25,384 bases of DNA, from contig CAZBZG010000024.1 of assembly GCA_964496245.1 (NCBI GenBank), positions 1 to 25,384 on the forward strand, given 5' to 3'. Numbering within the stretch: position 1 is the stretch's first letter; each line of letters starts with the position of its first letter. A model generated the notes under the pieces. The model searched no databases and had not been told where the DNA came from. It was given only the letters and a program-made list of their open reading frames with translations. Positions 1 to 6,764 of this stretch are shown here, piece after piece. The DNA is from CAZBZG01 sp964496245 (lineage in GTDB: Bacteria > Planctomycetota > SZUA-567). Both the position numbers and the translations under genes were made by a program.

Positions 1-813
1 GCCGCGTACGGCACGCATGCCGAGCAGTACTTCCTCACGCTCTTTGGTACGGTAGGGCGCGGGGCCACGCCGCGGGTGTCGGCGATGCTCGACACGCTGC
101 TCGATGCACTCGGCCTCGATCACCTGGTCGGCGAGGGGGCGCAGGCGCGCGCGCAGTTCTGCTATCAGGCCTTCCGCAAGTACCAGTCGCTCGACCTCTT
201 CGACCAAGAGAAGGATCACCTGCGCAAGCGCTACGGCGGCGCGTCTTCCGCGCGCGCGGTCACCCTCGTGTGCGCACGGCGGAGCCTCGACCGCTTCTTC
301 GGGGCCGTGGGCGAGAACTGCACATGCTTTGATTTCGACGAGATCGCGCGCCCCGCGTTTATTCCTGTACGCATCGTGGACGCGGACAACGACCGGATCG
401 AGGGGTACGTGCATTTGCTGCAGGTCCGCGCGCGGGGAATCGGCCCGGTCTTTCTCCTCGCCGGGATCGAGCCGAAGATGTCCTACATCGATTACGTGGA
501 TGCGCGCGCGTTCTATGCTGGCGTGAAAGAAGCGGTGATCGCGTGGGCGCGGCGTGCGGAGGTCGCCAAGGTGGTCTTGGCCGCAAACACCACCGCCCAT
601 TCCAACCGACCGCGCCTGGCCGACGTGATCGCGGAAGACCTCGTGAAGCGGCATCTGGTCGACCTCGGCGCCGTGGACTTTCCCAAGAACGGCTACCGCG
701 TGAGCCCCGGCTACGAGCTCTGGTCGGCTGCGGCGGAGAAGCGATCCGTGGCGGCGGCGTTGGGAGAGCAGGGCGTGCCCGGCCAGGCGCTGGCCACCGC
801 GGAAGCGATGTGA
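1..813 (+). CDS. 3' end of an unrecognised protein (partial, 270 codons visible)
   Basis: The frame is open from the first base of the window to a TGA at 811-813, so the start lies upstream. The visible 270 residues look like a soluble globular protein: there is no membrane segment or obvious low-complexity tract except an alanine-rich tail. The segment around residues 155-215 (GIEPKMSYIDYVDARAFY followed by a helix-rich VKEAVIAWARR stretch) looks well folded and is probably conserved. I do not recognise the family and assign no function. Codon use and composition match the rest of the window. The gene converges on the regulator at 855-1970, with a strong hairpin in the 41-bp gap. Because it ends before the regulator and points the other way, it need not belong to the carbohydrate locus. 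Confidence 0.75.
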   Translation, partial: AAYGTHAEQYFLTLFGTVGRGATPRVSAMLDTLLDALGLDHLVGEGAQARAQFCYQAFRKYQSLDLFDQEKDHLRKRYGGASSARAVTLVCARRSLDRFFGAVGENCTCFDFDEIARPAFIPVRIVDADNDRIEGYVHLLQVRARGIGPVFLLAGIEPKMSYIDYVDARAFYAGVKEAVIAWARRAEVAKVVLAANTTAHSNRPRLADVIAEDLVKRHLVDLGAVDFPKNGYRVSPGYELWSAAAEKRSVAAALGEQGVPGQALATAEAM

Positions 814-818
814 GCGCG

Positions 819-852
819 GGTGCCATGCCCACCCTTGGGTGGGCATGCCACC
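819..852. terminator. Bidirectional hairpin between convergent genes
   Basis: Bases 819-834 and 837-852 form a 16-bp stem with one mismatch and a very tight TT (effectively CTTG) loop. The hairpin fills most of the 41-bp gap between two convergent stop codons, so it can serve both strands as a transcription end. There is no clear T-run on either side, so it is not a textbook intrinsic terminator. It could also be a dispersed extragenic palindrome. Confidence 0.6.
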
Positions 853-854
853 CC

Positions 855-1970
855 CTACCGCGCGGTGGCGCCGCGGCCCGCGCGGCCTTGCTGGGGGATG
901 CAGGTGCGGCCGGGTACGACGTCGCCGACGAGGCCGATGTGGCGTTTGGGGGTGGGCGTGAATCCCAGCTCCTCGACCTCCTTGAGCGCAGCCGCGATCA
1001 TGCGGTTGAAGGGGATGCGAACGCTCGTCAGAAACGGGGGCTGCTCGGTGGTGTAGTCGAGTCCATCGTAGCTCATGAGCCCGAGGTCGGAGGGCACTTC
1101 GATGCCCTGCTGGCGGAGCGCGTCGAGCAGGCTGAGCGCGCCGATGTCGGAATCCACGAACACGGCGTCGCAGGCAAGATCGCGTTCGGCGAGCTGCGCG
1201 GCAGCCGACGGACCGGCCTGCCGGGGGTCGCCCGTGCGCAGAACCGCGCCCTCCGGCTCGGTCAGGCCGAAATCGGCTAGCGCCTTGCTGTAGCCTTCGA
1301 AGGAGAGGTCGCCCCAGTACTCCCGGCTGCCCACGAAGCCGATGCGCCGGTAGCCCAGATCGATCAGGTAGGCCACGCCGCGGCGTGCGCCAGCCACCCG
1401 GTCATGGTCCACGGTCAGACACGCGAGTTTGGGCTCTGGCAGGCGCATGCAGACCACGGGCTTCTGCCTGGCTTTGATAAGGTGCTGGATGAAGTTCAGC
1501 GGGCGATGGGAGTAGTGGAAGAAGATCACGTCGTACGGCTGCAGGCTGGCGGCTGCTTTCGCGGGATCGCTGTCGGGCAGGACCGCGCGCGTGGCGAATC
1601 CCCACCGGTCGCCCGCCTGCTGCATGAAGGCGCGCAGGATGCATTGGACGTACGGCCAGTAGTAGGGGTTCTGCTCGGGCCGGTCGAGGTCCTGGCCGGG
1701 CAGCACCAGGCAGACGTTGCGCACGGTCTGGTCGTCGTCGAGTTGGCCGACAAAGGTGCCCTTGCCCTTGTGGCGTACGAGCACGCCCTCGCCAGCCAGT
1801 TCCGTAAGGGCGCGGTGCACGGTGACCGTGGTCGTGCCAAAGAGCTTGGCGAGCTGATTCTGGCTGAGGATCTGATCGCCGGGCGCAAGGTTCTGCTCGC
1901 GGATCCACTCCACGATCTGGTCCTTGATGGCCTGGCGTTTGGTCACCTGCTTGAGATCGGGCGGCTTCAT
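855..1970 (-). CDS. GntR/LacI hybrid transcriptional regulator (copy 1)
   Basis: A 371-aa cytoplasmic DNA-binding regulator. Residues 8-76 are a GntR winged helix: the recognition-helix region reads TTTVTVHRALTEL and the wing ends in HKGKGTFVG. Residues 84-350 are a LacI/periplasmic-binding-like sugar sensor, with VDHDRVAGARRGVAYLIDLGYRRIGFVG and DAVFVDSDIGALSLLDALRQ as recognisable core segments. This is the architecture of Bacillus AraR, a repressor released by a sugar ligand. The ATG at 1968-1970 has AGGAG six bases upstream. A TTGACA-17-TATACT promoter lies just ahead, and its -10 sits inside a putative operator, so autoregulation is likely. It is a paralog of the product at 2375-3478 with the same domain spacing. 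The ligand is not identifiable from sequence. Confidence 0.93.
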   Translation of the reverse strand: MKPPDLKQVTKRQAIKDQIVEWIREQNLAPGDQILSQNQLAKLFGTTTVTVHRALTELAGEGVLVRHKGKGTFVGQLDDDQTVRNVCLVLPGQDLDRPEQNPYYWPYVQCILRAFMQQAGDRWGFATRAVLPDSDPAKAAASLQPYDVIFFHYSHRPLNFIQHLIKARQKPVVCMRLPEPKLACLTVDHDRVAGARRGVAYLIDLGYRRIGFVGSREYWGDLSFEGYSKALADFGLTEPEGAVLRTGDPRQAGPSAAAQLAERDLACDAVFVDSDIGALSLLDALRQQGIEVPSDLGLMSYDGLDYTTEQPPFLTSVRIPFNRMIAAALKEVEELGFTPTPKRHIGLVGDVVPGRTCIPQQGRAGRGATAR

Positions 1971-1979
1971 CCGGGCTCC

Positions 1980-2030
1980 TGTATATCACTTATGTAGCGC
2001 CAGTATACTTCGCGCGGTGTGGGTTGTCAA
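1980..2030 (-). promoter_or_regulatory. Promoter and putative operator of GntR/LacI copy 1
   Basis: Read on the minus strand, TTGACA (2025-2030) and TATACT (2002-2007) are separated by exactly 17 bp, a near-consensus sigma70 promoter. The -10 overlaps a 17-bp motif at 1991-2007 (minus strand TATACTGGCGCTACATA). This motif matches sites at 3515-3531 and 23850-23866. TA-rich hexamers begin at 1980, 1991 and 2002, spaced 11 bp apart, which would put half-sites on one face of the helix. A repressor bound here would block RNA polymerase. The binding protein is inferred to be one or both of the local GntR/LacI hybrids. Confidence 0.7.
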
Positions 2031-2083
2031 GTCGCTTTGCGTGGGAGGCATCCGCCCCCGGTCCGCGAGACAGCCGGAGGTTC

Positions 2084-2110
2084 GTCGGAGGGGCCGGCTC
2101 CTGCCGGACC
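2084..2110 (-). repeat. Inverted, diverged copy of the 54-bp repeat's hairpin
   Basis: The reverse complement has the same layout as the hairpin in the tandem repeat: an 8-nt stem arm, an AGGA loop, a second arm, then CTCCGAC. The stem sequence differs (GGTCCGGC instead of GGACGCGC) but still pairs, with one mismatch. Arms are 2091-2098 and 2103-2110. It abuts and slightly overlaps the first tandem copy. Confidence 0.65.
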
Positions 2111-2267
2111 GGCGCGCACGTGAAGCGTTGTGGACGCGCAGGAGCGCGTCCCTCCGACCGGACCGGCGCGCACGTGAAGCGTTGCGGACGCGCAGGAGCG
2201 CGTCCCTCCGACCGGACCGGCGCGTCCGTGAAGCGTTGCGGACGCGCAGGAGCGCGTCCCTCCGATT
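2106..2267. repeat. Three tandem copies of a 54-bp hairpin-bearing repeat
   Basis: Copies lie at 2106-2159, 2160-2213 and 2214-2267. They are nearly identical, differing at a few positions such as T/C in the GTTGYGG segment and CAC/TCC near the 5' end of the third. Each contains a perfect 8-bp stem around an AGGA loop (GGACGCGC-AGGA-GCGCGTCC) at 2132-2151, 2186-2205 and 2240-2259. The array occupies the gap between the two regulator genes, beyond the stop of copy 2 and upstream of the promoter of copy 1. It may stop read-through from gene 2375-3478 into its neighbour, or be a mobile palindromic element. Bases 2268-2374 hold nothing further that I can name. Confidence 0.9.
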
Positions 2268-2374
2268 CTCCATTGTGGCGTTCCGACCTGTAGGCTTTCT
2301 CGCCGTCCTTGTCGCAAAGCCGGCGTTGGTTGTCGTTGTCGCAATCGGAGTCGATGTCGCCGGACGTGCCGCCC

Positions 2375-3478
2375 TCACGACGCAGCCGACGGAGGCTGGA
2401 CGCGTACGCGCGCGCATGTGCGGCCCGGCGCGACCGCGCCCAGGAAATTCATGTGCCGGCGCGGCGTCGGGCCGAAGTCCTGCTGCGCGATCTCGCGCAG
2501 GGCCGCCCCGATCATGCGGCGGAACGGAATACGGACAGCCGTCAGATACGGAGGCTGCTCCACGGTCCAGTCGAGCCCGTCGTAGCTGAGAAGTCCGATG
2601 TGGGCGGGCACGCTCAGGCCTTCCTCCCGGAGCGTGTCGAGCAATTCCAGGCCGCTCAGGTCTGAGTCCACGAACACGGCGTCGCACCTCTGCTCCTTGA
2701 GCACGGCGGCTGCGCGCGCCATGTCGCCGCGGCCGTGCGTGTAGCGGACGACCCGGTCGCGCTCGAGATCGAATTTGGCGTCTTTGAGGGCCTGGGTGTA
2801 CCCCTCGAACGAGAGCTCTCCCCAGAAGCGCGCGTCTCCCACGAATCCGATGCGGCGATGGCCCTGGGCGATCAGATGCTGCACGCCGAGCCGGGAGCCG
2901 GCTACGCGGTCGTGGTCCACGGTCAGGCAGTCGAGATCGTCGGGCGGCAGGCTCAGGCTGACGACGGCCGTGCGCTTGCGCTCGGCGAGACAGCAGAGGA
3001 GTGCGCGGGGCTGTTGATTGTAATGGAAGAAGACCACATCGTGGCGTTCAGCAGAGAGGGCGCTCTCCTCCGGGGCGGCTTCCGGATCCACGGGCAGGGC
3101 GGCAAAGGACCAGGTGTCGCCCGCGTTCTCCAGGAAGGCGCGCATCAGGCTCTGCACGTAGAGCCAGGAGCCCGGATTGCGGTCCGGCCGGTCCAGCCCC
3201 TCGCCCGGCAGCACCAGGCAGACGCTGCGCAGGGCCGTGTCCAGGTCGCGCTCGCCCACGAACGTGCCGCGCCCCTTGACCCGGTAGATCACGCCCTCTG
3301 CCGCCAGCTCGGTGAGCGCATGGTAGACGGTCACGGGCGTGACGCGGAAGATCTCGGCGAGCCGGTTCTGTGAGAGGATCCGGTCGCCGGGCTGAAGACC
3401 CTGCTCCCGGATCCAGTGGCGGATGCGGTCCTTGATCTGCGTGCGCTTGGTGTCGTGCTTGAGGGAGAGGGGTGCCAT
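2375..3478 (-). CDS. GntR/LacI hybrid transcriptional regulator (copy 2)
   Basis: A 367-aa regulator with the same architecture as the product at 855-1970. The GntR winged helix spans residues 8-76 (ILSQNRLAEIF, then VTPVTVYHALTEL, then VKGRGTFVG) and the LacI-type effector domain spans about 84-350 (VDHDRVAGSRLGVQHLIAQGHRRIGFVG; CDAVFVDSDLSGLELLDTL). The two proteins align without gaps across the DNA-binding domain and share VTV-x2-ALTEL in the recognition helix, so related operators are expected. The start was set at the ATG at 3476-3478, preceded by GGAG eight bases upstream. The frame stays open further upstream, but that extension would run through the promoter and has no signal of coding. 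The gene is divergent from the DUF1961 gene, with a 209-bp shared control region. Confidence 0.93.
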   Translation of the reverse strand: MAPLSLKHDTKRTQIKDRIRHWIREQGLQPGDRILSQNRLAEIFRVTPVTVYHALTELAAEGVIYRVKGRGTFVGERDLDTALRSVCLVLPGEGLDRPDRNPGSWLYVQSLMRAFLENAGDTWSFAALPVDPEAAPEESALSAERHDVVFFHYNQQPRALLCCLAERKRTAVVSLSLPPDDLDCLTVDHDRVAGSRLGVQHLIAQGHRRIGFVGDARFWGELSFEGYTQALKDAKFDLERDRVVRYTHGRGDMARAAAVLKEQRCDAVFVDSDLSGLELLDTLREEGLSVPAHIGLLSYDGLDWTVEQPPYLTAVRIPFRRMIGAALREIAQQDFGPTPRRHMNFLGAVAPGRTCARVRVQPPSAAS

Positions 3479-3514
3479 GGGGGGAGCTCCAGCAGCCAAA
3501 CGCCTGTTCTTGCC

Positions 3515-3553
3515 TATATACTGCCAATATACAGCACGTTTTGCGCCTGTCAA
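3515..3553 (-). promoter_or_regulatory. Promoter and putative operator of GntR/LacI copy 2
   Basis: On the minus strand, TTGACA (3548-3553) and TATATT (3526-3531) are 16 bp apart. The -10 is the outer part of a 17-bp inverted repeat at 3515-3531: TATAT, a 7-bp spacer, then ATATA. The plus-strand sequence TATATACTGCCAATATA fits the same consensus as the sites before copy 1 and before the long operon. The overlap with the -10 predicts repression, most simply autoregulation. The site is about 130 bp upstream of the predicted DUF1961 transcription start and may or may not affect it. Confidence 0.72.
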
Positions 3554-3593
3554 GGCCCTTTCTCGCGTGGGTGTGAGGTCCGGAGGATCAGAA

Positions 3594-3609
3594 TCACAAC
3601 TCCTTGTGA
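3594..3609. promoter_or_regulatory. Perfect palindrome upstream of the DUF1961 promoter
   Basis: TCACAA, CTCC, TTGTGA is a perfect inverted repeat with 6-bp arms and a 4-bp spacer. Its centre is about 60 bp upstream of the transcription start expected from the promoter at 3627-3655, a usual place for an activator. It does not resemble the TA-rich 17-bp motif, so a different protein would bind it. Confidence 0.4.
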
Positions 3610-3626
3610 GATAAACGCTTTTGGGC

Positions 3627-3655
3627 TTGACGCCCGGAGATGGTCGGGGTAGATT
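3627..3655 (+). promoter_or_regulatory. Sigma70-like promoter of the DUF1961 gene
   Basis: TTGACG (3627-3632) and TAGATT (3650-3655) are separated by 17 bp. Transcription would start near 3662, and the GGAGG ribosome-binding site at 3676-3680 would follow closely. No TA-rich operator overlaps it, unlike the three minus-strand promoters. Confidence 0.55.
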
Positions 3656-3687
3656 CGATGCTGGACTCCGGTTGTGGAGGCAGGCTG

Positions 3688-5025
3688 ATGCAGACGCGCA
3701 TTGCAGTGGATCCGGCGGGATTGCAGGCCGAAGGTGCCCGCCAGGTTGCGGGCGGGACGGTGGCCGCCCAGGCCGGTCCCTGGCCGTCATCCAAGGGCTT
3801 CCGCGCGGAACATCCGCTGGCGTTCGCCCTGCCCGAGCCGCTGGGCCCCGCGGGCACGGTCCAGCTCTGGATGCGGCTGGACGCGCCCATTGCCAACGGC
3901 CCCCAGGTGGCCGAAGCGGACGGCGGCGAGGTGCTCGAGCTCCCCGGGCTGGCCCGGCTCAATCTCTGGTGGTACACGGGCTATGCGGGGATCAACATCG
4001 GCCTCGAAGGCGCATCGCCGGGCGTGGGCGGCATTGAGGTGCCGGGCCTCCCCGGCCCGCAGTGGCTGCACATCGCGTTTGCGTGGGATGCGGCGCAGGG
4101 CCGGTTCCAGGGAACCGTGAACGGCACGCCCATCCGCGTGCCGGGTTCGGCGTTCCAGCCCTGGACGGCCGGGTCTGCGGACAAGCTCGTCCTCCACCCC
4201 GTGCGGTGGGCGCTGGCCGATGTGCAGGTCACGGACCGCTACCTGGAACCGCACCAAGTCCTGGCCGGCATTCCGTCGGTCTACCGGGGCGCGCTCGATC
4301 ACACGCTCGGCGCCCAGGCGCTCGGCGGGTTCGACCCGGTCGCGGTCCGCGGGGATGCCTTGCTGGAACTTCCCCTCAAAGACGCGTCCGACCTTGCGGG
4401 CTGGCGCATGGAAGGCCCGGGTGCGGTCGCGTTCGAAGACGGCTGGATGCAGATGCGGTCGACCACCCCGGACGCGCCGGGCAAGAAGGGCCACATCGTC
4501 TACTGGTGCGACCGGCTTCTCCCGGCCGACTTCCTGCTCGAGTTCGAGTGCAAGGTGCTCTCGGAGTACGGGCTGAACATCGTGTTCTTCTGCGCCAGGG
4601 GCCGCAACGGCGAAGACGTCTTCGATCCGAAGCTGTCGGAGCGCACCGGCATCTTCGGGCACTACACCATGGGCGACATCGACTGCTACCACGTCTCCTA
4701 CTTCGCCCAGGCTGCGCACGCGCCGGGCCGGGTCACGAGCAACCTGCGCAAGAACCACGGGTTCTATCTCGTCGACAACGGCCCGATCGGCATCCCCGGC
4801 GGGTCCACGGCCGTGCACGCGGTCGCGGTTCTCAAGCAGGGCGGCCGCCTCCGCGTGGCCGTGGACGGCCGGGTAGTGATCGACTGGTTCGACGACGGGG
4901 CGCACTACGGGCCGGTGCTCGGGGCGGGCATGTTCGCGCTGCGCCAGATGAAGTGGACCGTGGCCGCGTACCGGAATCTGCGGGTGTCGGGGGTGCAGAG
5001 CGGTTCTGTGCCGGAACATCCGTAG
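3688..5025 (+). CDS. DUF1961 (YesU-like) protein with an N-terminal LamG-like domain
   Basis: A 445-aa protein with no signal peptide. Residues about 220-440 match the DUF1961 family: ADFLLEFECKVLSEYGLNIVFFCARGRNGEDVFD, then YHVSYF, NLRKNHGF, WFDDGAHYGPVLGAG and LRQMKWTVAAYRNLRV. The family includes B. subtilis YesU of the rhamnogalacturonan locus, a jelly-roll protein without an assigned reaction. Residues about 30-200 look like a second, LamG/concanavalin-type beta-sandwich (GTVQLWMRLDAP; WLHIAFAWDAAQGRFQGTVNGTPI), making the protein roughly twice the usual length. The ATG at 3688 was chosen over those at 3640 and 3658 because GGAGG lies seven bases upstream. It is divergent from a sugar-responsive regulator and convergent with the operon, with stop codons six bases apart. 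A carbohydrate-related role is inferred. Confidence 0.88.
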   Translation: MQTRIAVDPAGLQAEGARQVAGGTVAAQAGPWPSSKGFRAEHPLAFALPEPLGPAGTVQLWMRLDAPIANGPQVAEADGGEVLELPGLARLNLWWYTGYAGINIGLEGASPGVGGIEVPGLPGPQWLHIAFAWDAAQGRFQGTVNGTPIRVPGSAFQPWTAGSADKLVLHPVRWALADVQVTDRYLEPHQVLAGIPSVYRGALDHTLGAQALGGFDPVAVRGDALLELPLKDASDLAGWRMEGPGAVAFEDGWMQMRSTTPDAPGKKGHIVYWCDRLLPADFLLEFECKVLSEYGLNIVFFCARGRNGEDVFDPKLSERTGIFGHYTMGDIDCYHVSYFAQAAHAPGRVTSNLRKNHGFYLVDNGPIGIPGGSTAVHAVAVLKQGGRLRVAVDGRVVIDWFDDGAHYGPVLGAGMFALRQMKWTVAAYRNLRVSGVQSGSVPEHP

Positions 5026-5031
5026 CGCCCT

Positions 5032-5895
5032 TCACAGCCCGGTCACACCCCACGCCCGTTTCTCCCGGTCCGTGCTCGGGCTGCCAGGGTAGGTGGGCTG
5101 CGACCAGGTGTCCACCTCATCGGTGGTATAGATCTTGACGGACGTGTCCACGCGCGCCGCTGGCGCGCCGCCGGATGGGGCGAGCAGCGGGTCCCCGGTG
5201 ACGTGGTTGACCGTGAACGGCCGGCCCGTGGCGCCATGGCGGGGATTGAAATAGACCCGGCGCCAGTCGCCGTTGTCGTGCCAGGTGGTCTCGATCTCGA
5301 GGATGCATTCGCTGGCGTAGCGGACCTGGCTGAGCCGGACCCCGTTGTCGAGCCGTGCGTTCACCTGATAGGTCATGACCGACCAGTAGGAAGAGCGGCC
5401 CACGTCCTGGTGGGGCGCACCCCAGTGGCGGACATAGTCGCAGAAGTCGTAGGCCGGGCAGTACGCGAGGTTGGCCCCCAGGGCGGCTTCGCGGTTGGTG
5501 TTGAGTTTGTTGACGTGGCAGGCGAAGTACGTGCCATGTCCGCCCAGATACGGTTTGAGCAGCCCGTTCCAGCTGGTCCAGCTGTCCAGCACGCCGTCGT
5601 TGTTCTTGTCGTACTTGTACCGCGTGGGGAGCATGCCTGCATAGACGTCCGCATACAAGGGCATGACCAGTGCGGTCTGGCGGAGGTTGTTCTGGCAGTG
5701 CGTGGTCCGCGCCGCATCCACGGCTGTGGCGAGCACGGGCATCAGGAGCGCAGCCAGGATGCTGATGATGGCGATGACGACCAAGAGCTCCATCAGGGTA
5801 AAACCACGGGACTGCTCGGAAGCGGCGTCGCAGTGGCCCGGCAGGCGCCGGCCGTCTCGACGAGAGGTGTAGCTGCGTTCCTGAAAAGGCCGCAT
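5032..5895 (-). CDS. Prepilin-like protein with N-terminal methylation motif (pilin 1)
   Basis: A 287-aa protein of the pseudopilin/type IV pilin-like class. The processing site is G31|F32 (RGFTLMELLVVIAIISILAALLMPVL), with the conserved Glu at +5 and a hydrophobic helix at about 32-55. A helix with CQNNLRQ follows, then a large beta-rich domain (AYCPAYDFCDYV, YWSVMTYQVNARL). The 31-residue leader is unusually long. No alternative ATG, GTG or TTG start lies close to the site, and the chosen ATG has AGGAG six bases upstream. Such proteins are made with a cytoplasmic leader that prepilin peptidase removes. In PVC bacteria they are abundant beside carbohydrate genes and their function is poorly known. 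The C-terminal His-to-Asp-Gly motif common in the group is degenerate here. It is the last gene of the predicted operon. Confidence 0.88.
   Translation of the reverse strand: MRPFQERSYTSRRDGRRLPGHCDAASEQSRGFTLMELLVVIAIISILAALLMPVLATAVDAARTTHCQNNLRQTALVMPLYADVYAGMLPTRYKYDKNNDGVLDSWTSWNGLLKPYLGGHGTYFACHVNKLNTNREAALGANLAYCPAYDFCDYVRHWGAPHQDVGRSSYWSVMTYQVNARLDNGVRLSQVRYASECILEIETTWHDNGDWRRVYFNPRHGATGRPFTVNHVTGDPLLAPSGGAPAARVDTSVKIYTTDEVDTWSQPTYPGSPSTDREKRAWGVTGL
5738..5810 (-). repeat. Near-identical pilin leader cassette, copy in pilin 1
   Basis: This segment encodes the GFTL-to-LLMPV region. It matches 6670-6742 with 50 consecutive identical bases (5738-5787 and 6670-6719) and about four mismatches over 73 bp, while the flanking parts of the two genes are clearly diverged. 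Confidence 0.85.
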
Positions 5896-5948
5896 TCCGT
5901 GCTCCTTGCTTGGGCAGACGCTGGAAGCCTGCGGAATCCGTGCGGCGC

Positions 5949-6764
5949 TCATTTGTACTTGTCCGCATATCCCGGATGGAAGTACGCGCCCCAGTGCATG
6001 AAAGAGTATTCGCTCTGGGTGTGGCCGCCGTCTGGGCTCGTGAACTGTCCGGGGCGGCCGTACTTGTCGTGGTTGGTCATCGGGTGGAGCTCCACGTGGC
6101 CGTCGGCGTGCACGGCCGGCGACCCCCTCCCCCCGTGGTTGGGATTGTGGTACATGCTCCACCATTCGCAGAACCTTTTCTTGTTGTACCCTTCCCCGGC
6201 AAGGATCAGGTCGGTGGCCGACCGGATCTGGCTCATGCGGCCGAGCGGCTTCTCCCGGTTGACCCAGTTGCTCGAGGCAGGCAGCCACCCGATCCAGTCG
6301 TTGCCGCGGTACGAGCGGGCGTAGCTCGAGTTGTAGTTCACGTTGGTCGTGAAGGAGACCCCGTTCACGGTCCGGGCCCACGGTTTGTTCCCCAGGCCGT
6401 CAGGGATCGACTCGAAGGCGGGGCAGCCGAGCATCTGGTCGAGCTCGGAGTAGTGCACGGCCATGGGCATGCCCACGTACGGCCGCAGCATGTACTTGCC
6501 CGCGATCAGGCAGCCCTGGTGGTGTTCCAGCGCCCAGCTCGAGAGCGCGGGGTCGTGGGCCAGGTATTCGTCGAAGTCGGATGCGTAGAGCTGATACCCC
6601 AGGCCCACCTGTTTGACGTTGTTCTGGCAGGCGATGAGCCGCGCGACCTGCAATGCCTTCTGCAACACCGGCATCAGGAGCGCAGCCAGGATGCTGATGA
6701 TGGCGATGACGACCAAGAGTTCGACCAGGGTAAAACCATGGCAAGTTGAGGTCTCGCTTCGCAT
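5949..6764 (-). CDS. Prepilin-like protein with N-terminal methylation motif (pilin 2)
   Basis: A 271-aa protein of the same class as pilin 1. The leader is short and typical: processing at G10|F11 (CHGFTLVELLVVIAIISILAALLMPVL), Glu at +5 and a membrane helix at about 11-34. It continues with CQNNVKQVGLGYQLYASDFDEYL. Near the C terminus NHGGRGSPAVHADGHVELH is the His-to-DGHV motif of PVC pilin-like proteins, here with ten intervening residues. The ATG at 6762-6764 was chosen because GGAG lies six bases upstream; the ATG at 6768-6770 directly abuts that site, and more distal ATGs have none. It lies 53 bp upstream of pilin 1 and 138 bp downstream of the frameshifted gene. That larger gap contains GC-rich partial palindromes but no promoter I find convincing. 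Confidence 0.9.
   Translation of the reverse strand: MRSETSTCHGFTLVELLVVIAIISILAALLMPVLQKALQVARLIACQNNVKQVGLGYQLYASDFDEYLAHDPALSSWALEHHQGCLIAGKYMLRPYVGMPMAVHYSELDQMLGCPAFESIPDGLGNKPWARTVNGVSFTTNVNYNSSYARSYRGNDWIGWLPASSNWVNREKPLGRMSQIRSATDLILAGEGYNKKRFCEWWSMYHNPNHGGRGSPAVHADGHVELHPMTNHDKYGRPGQFTSPDGGHTQSEYSFMHWGAYFHPGYADKYK
6670..6742 (-). repeat. Near-identical pilin leader cassette, copy in pilin 2
   Basis: Partner of the segment at 5738-5810. The identity includes synonymous codon positions, which points to recent duplication or gene conversion rather than selection on protein alone. Confidence 0.85.

Noticed and set aside
2106..2267. CRISPR array
   Set aside because: The 54-bp units are contiguous near-identical copies with no unique spacers, and no cas genes are visible.
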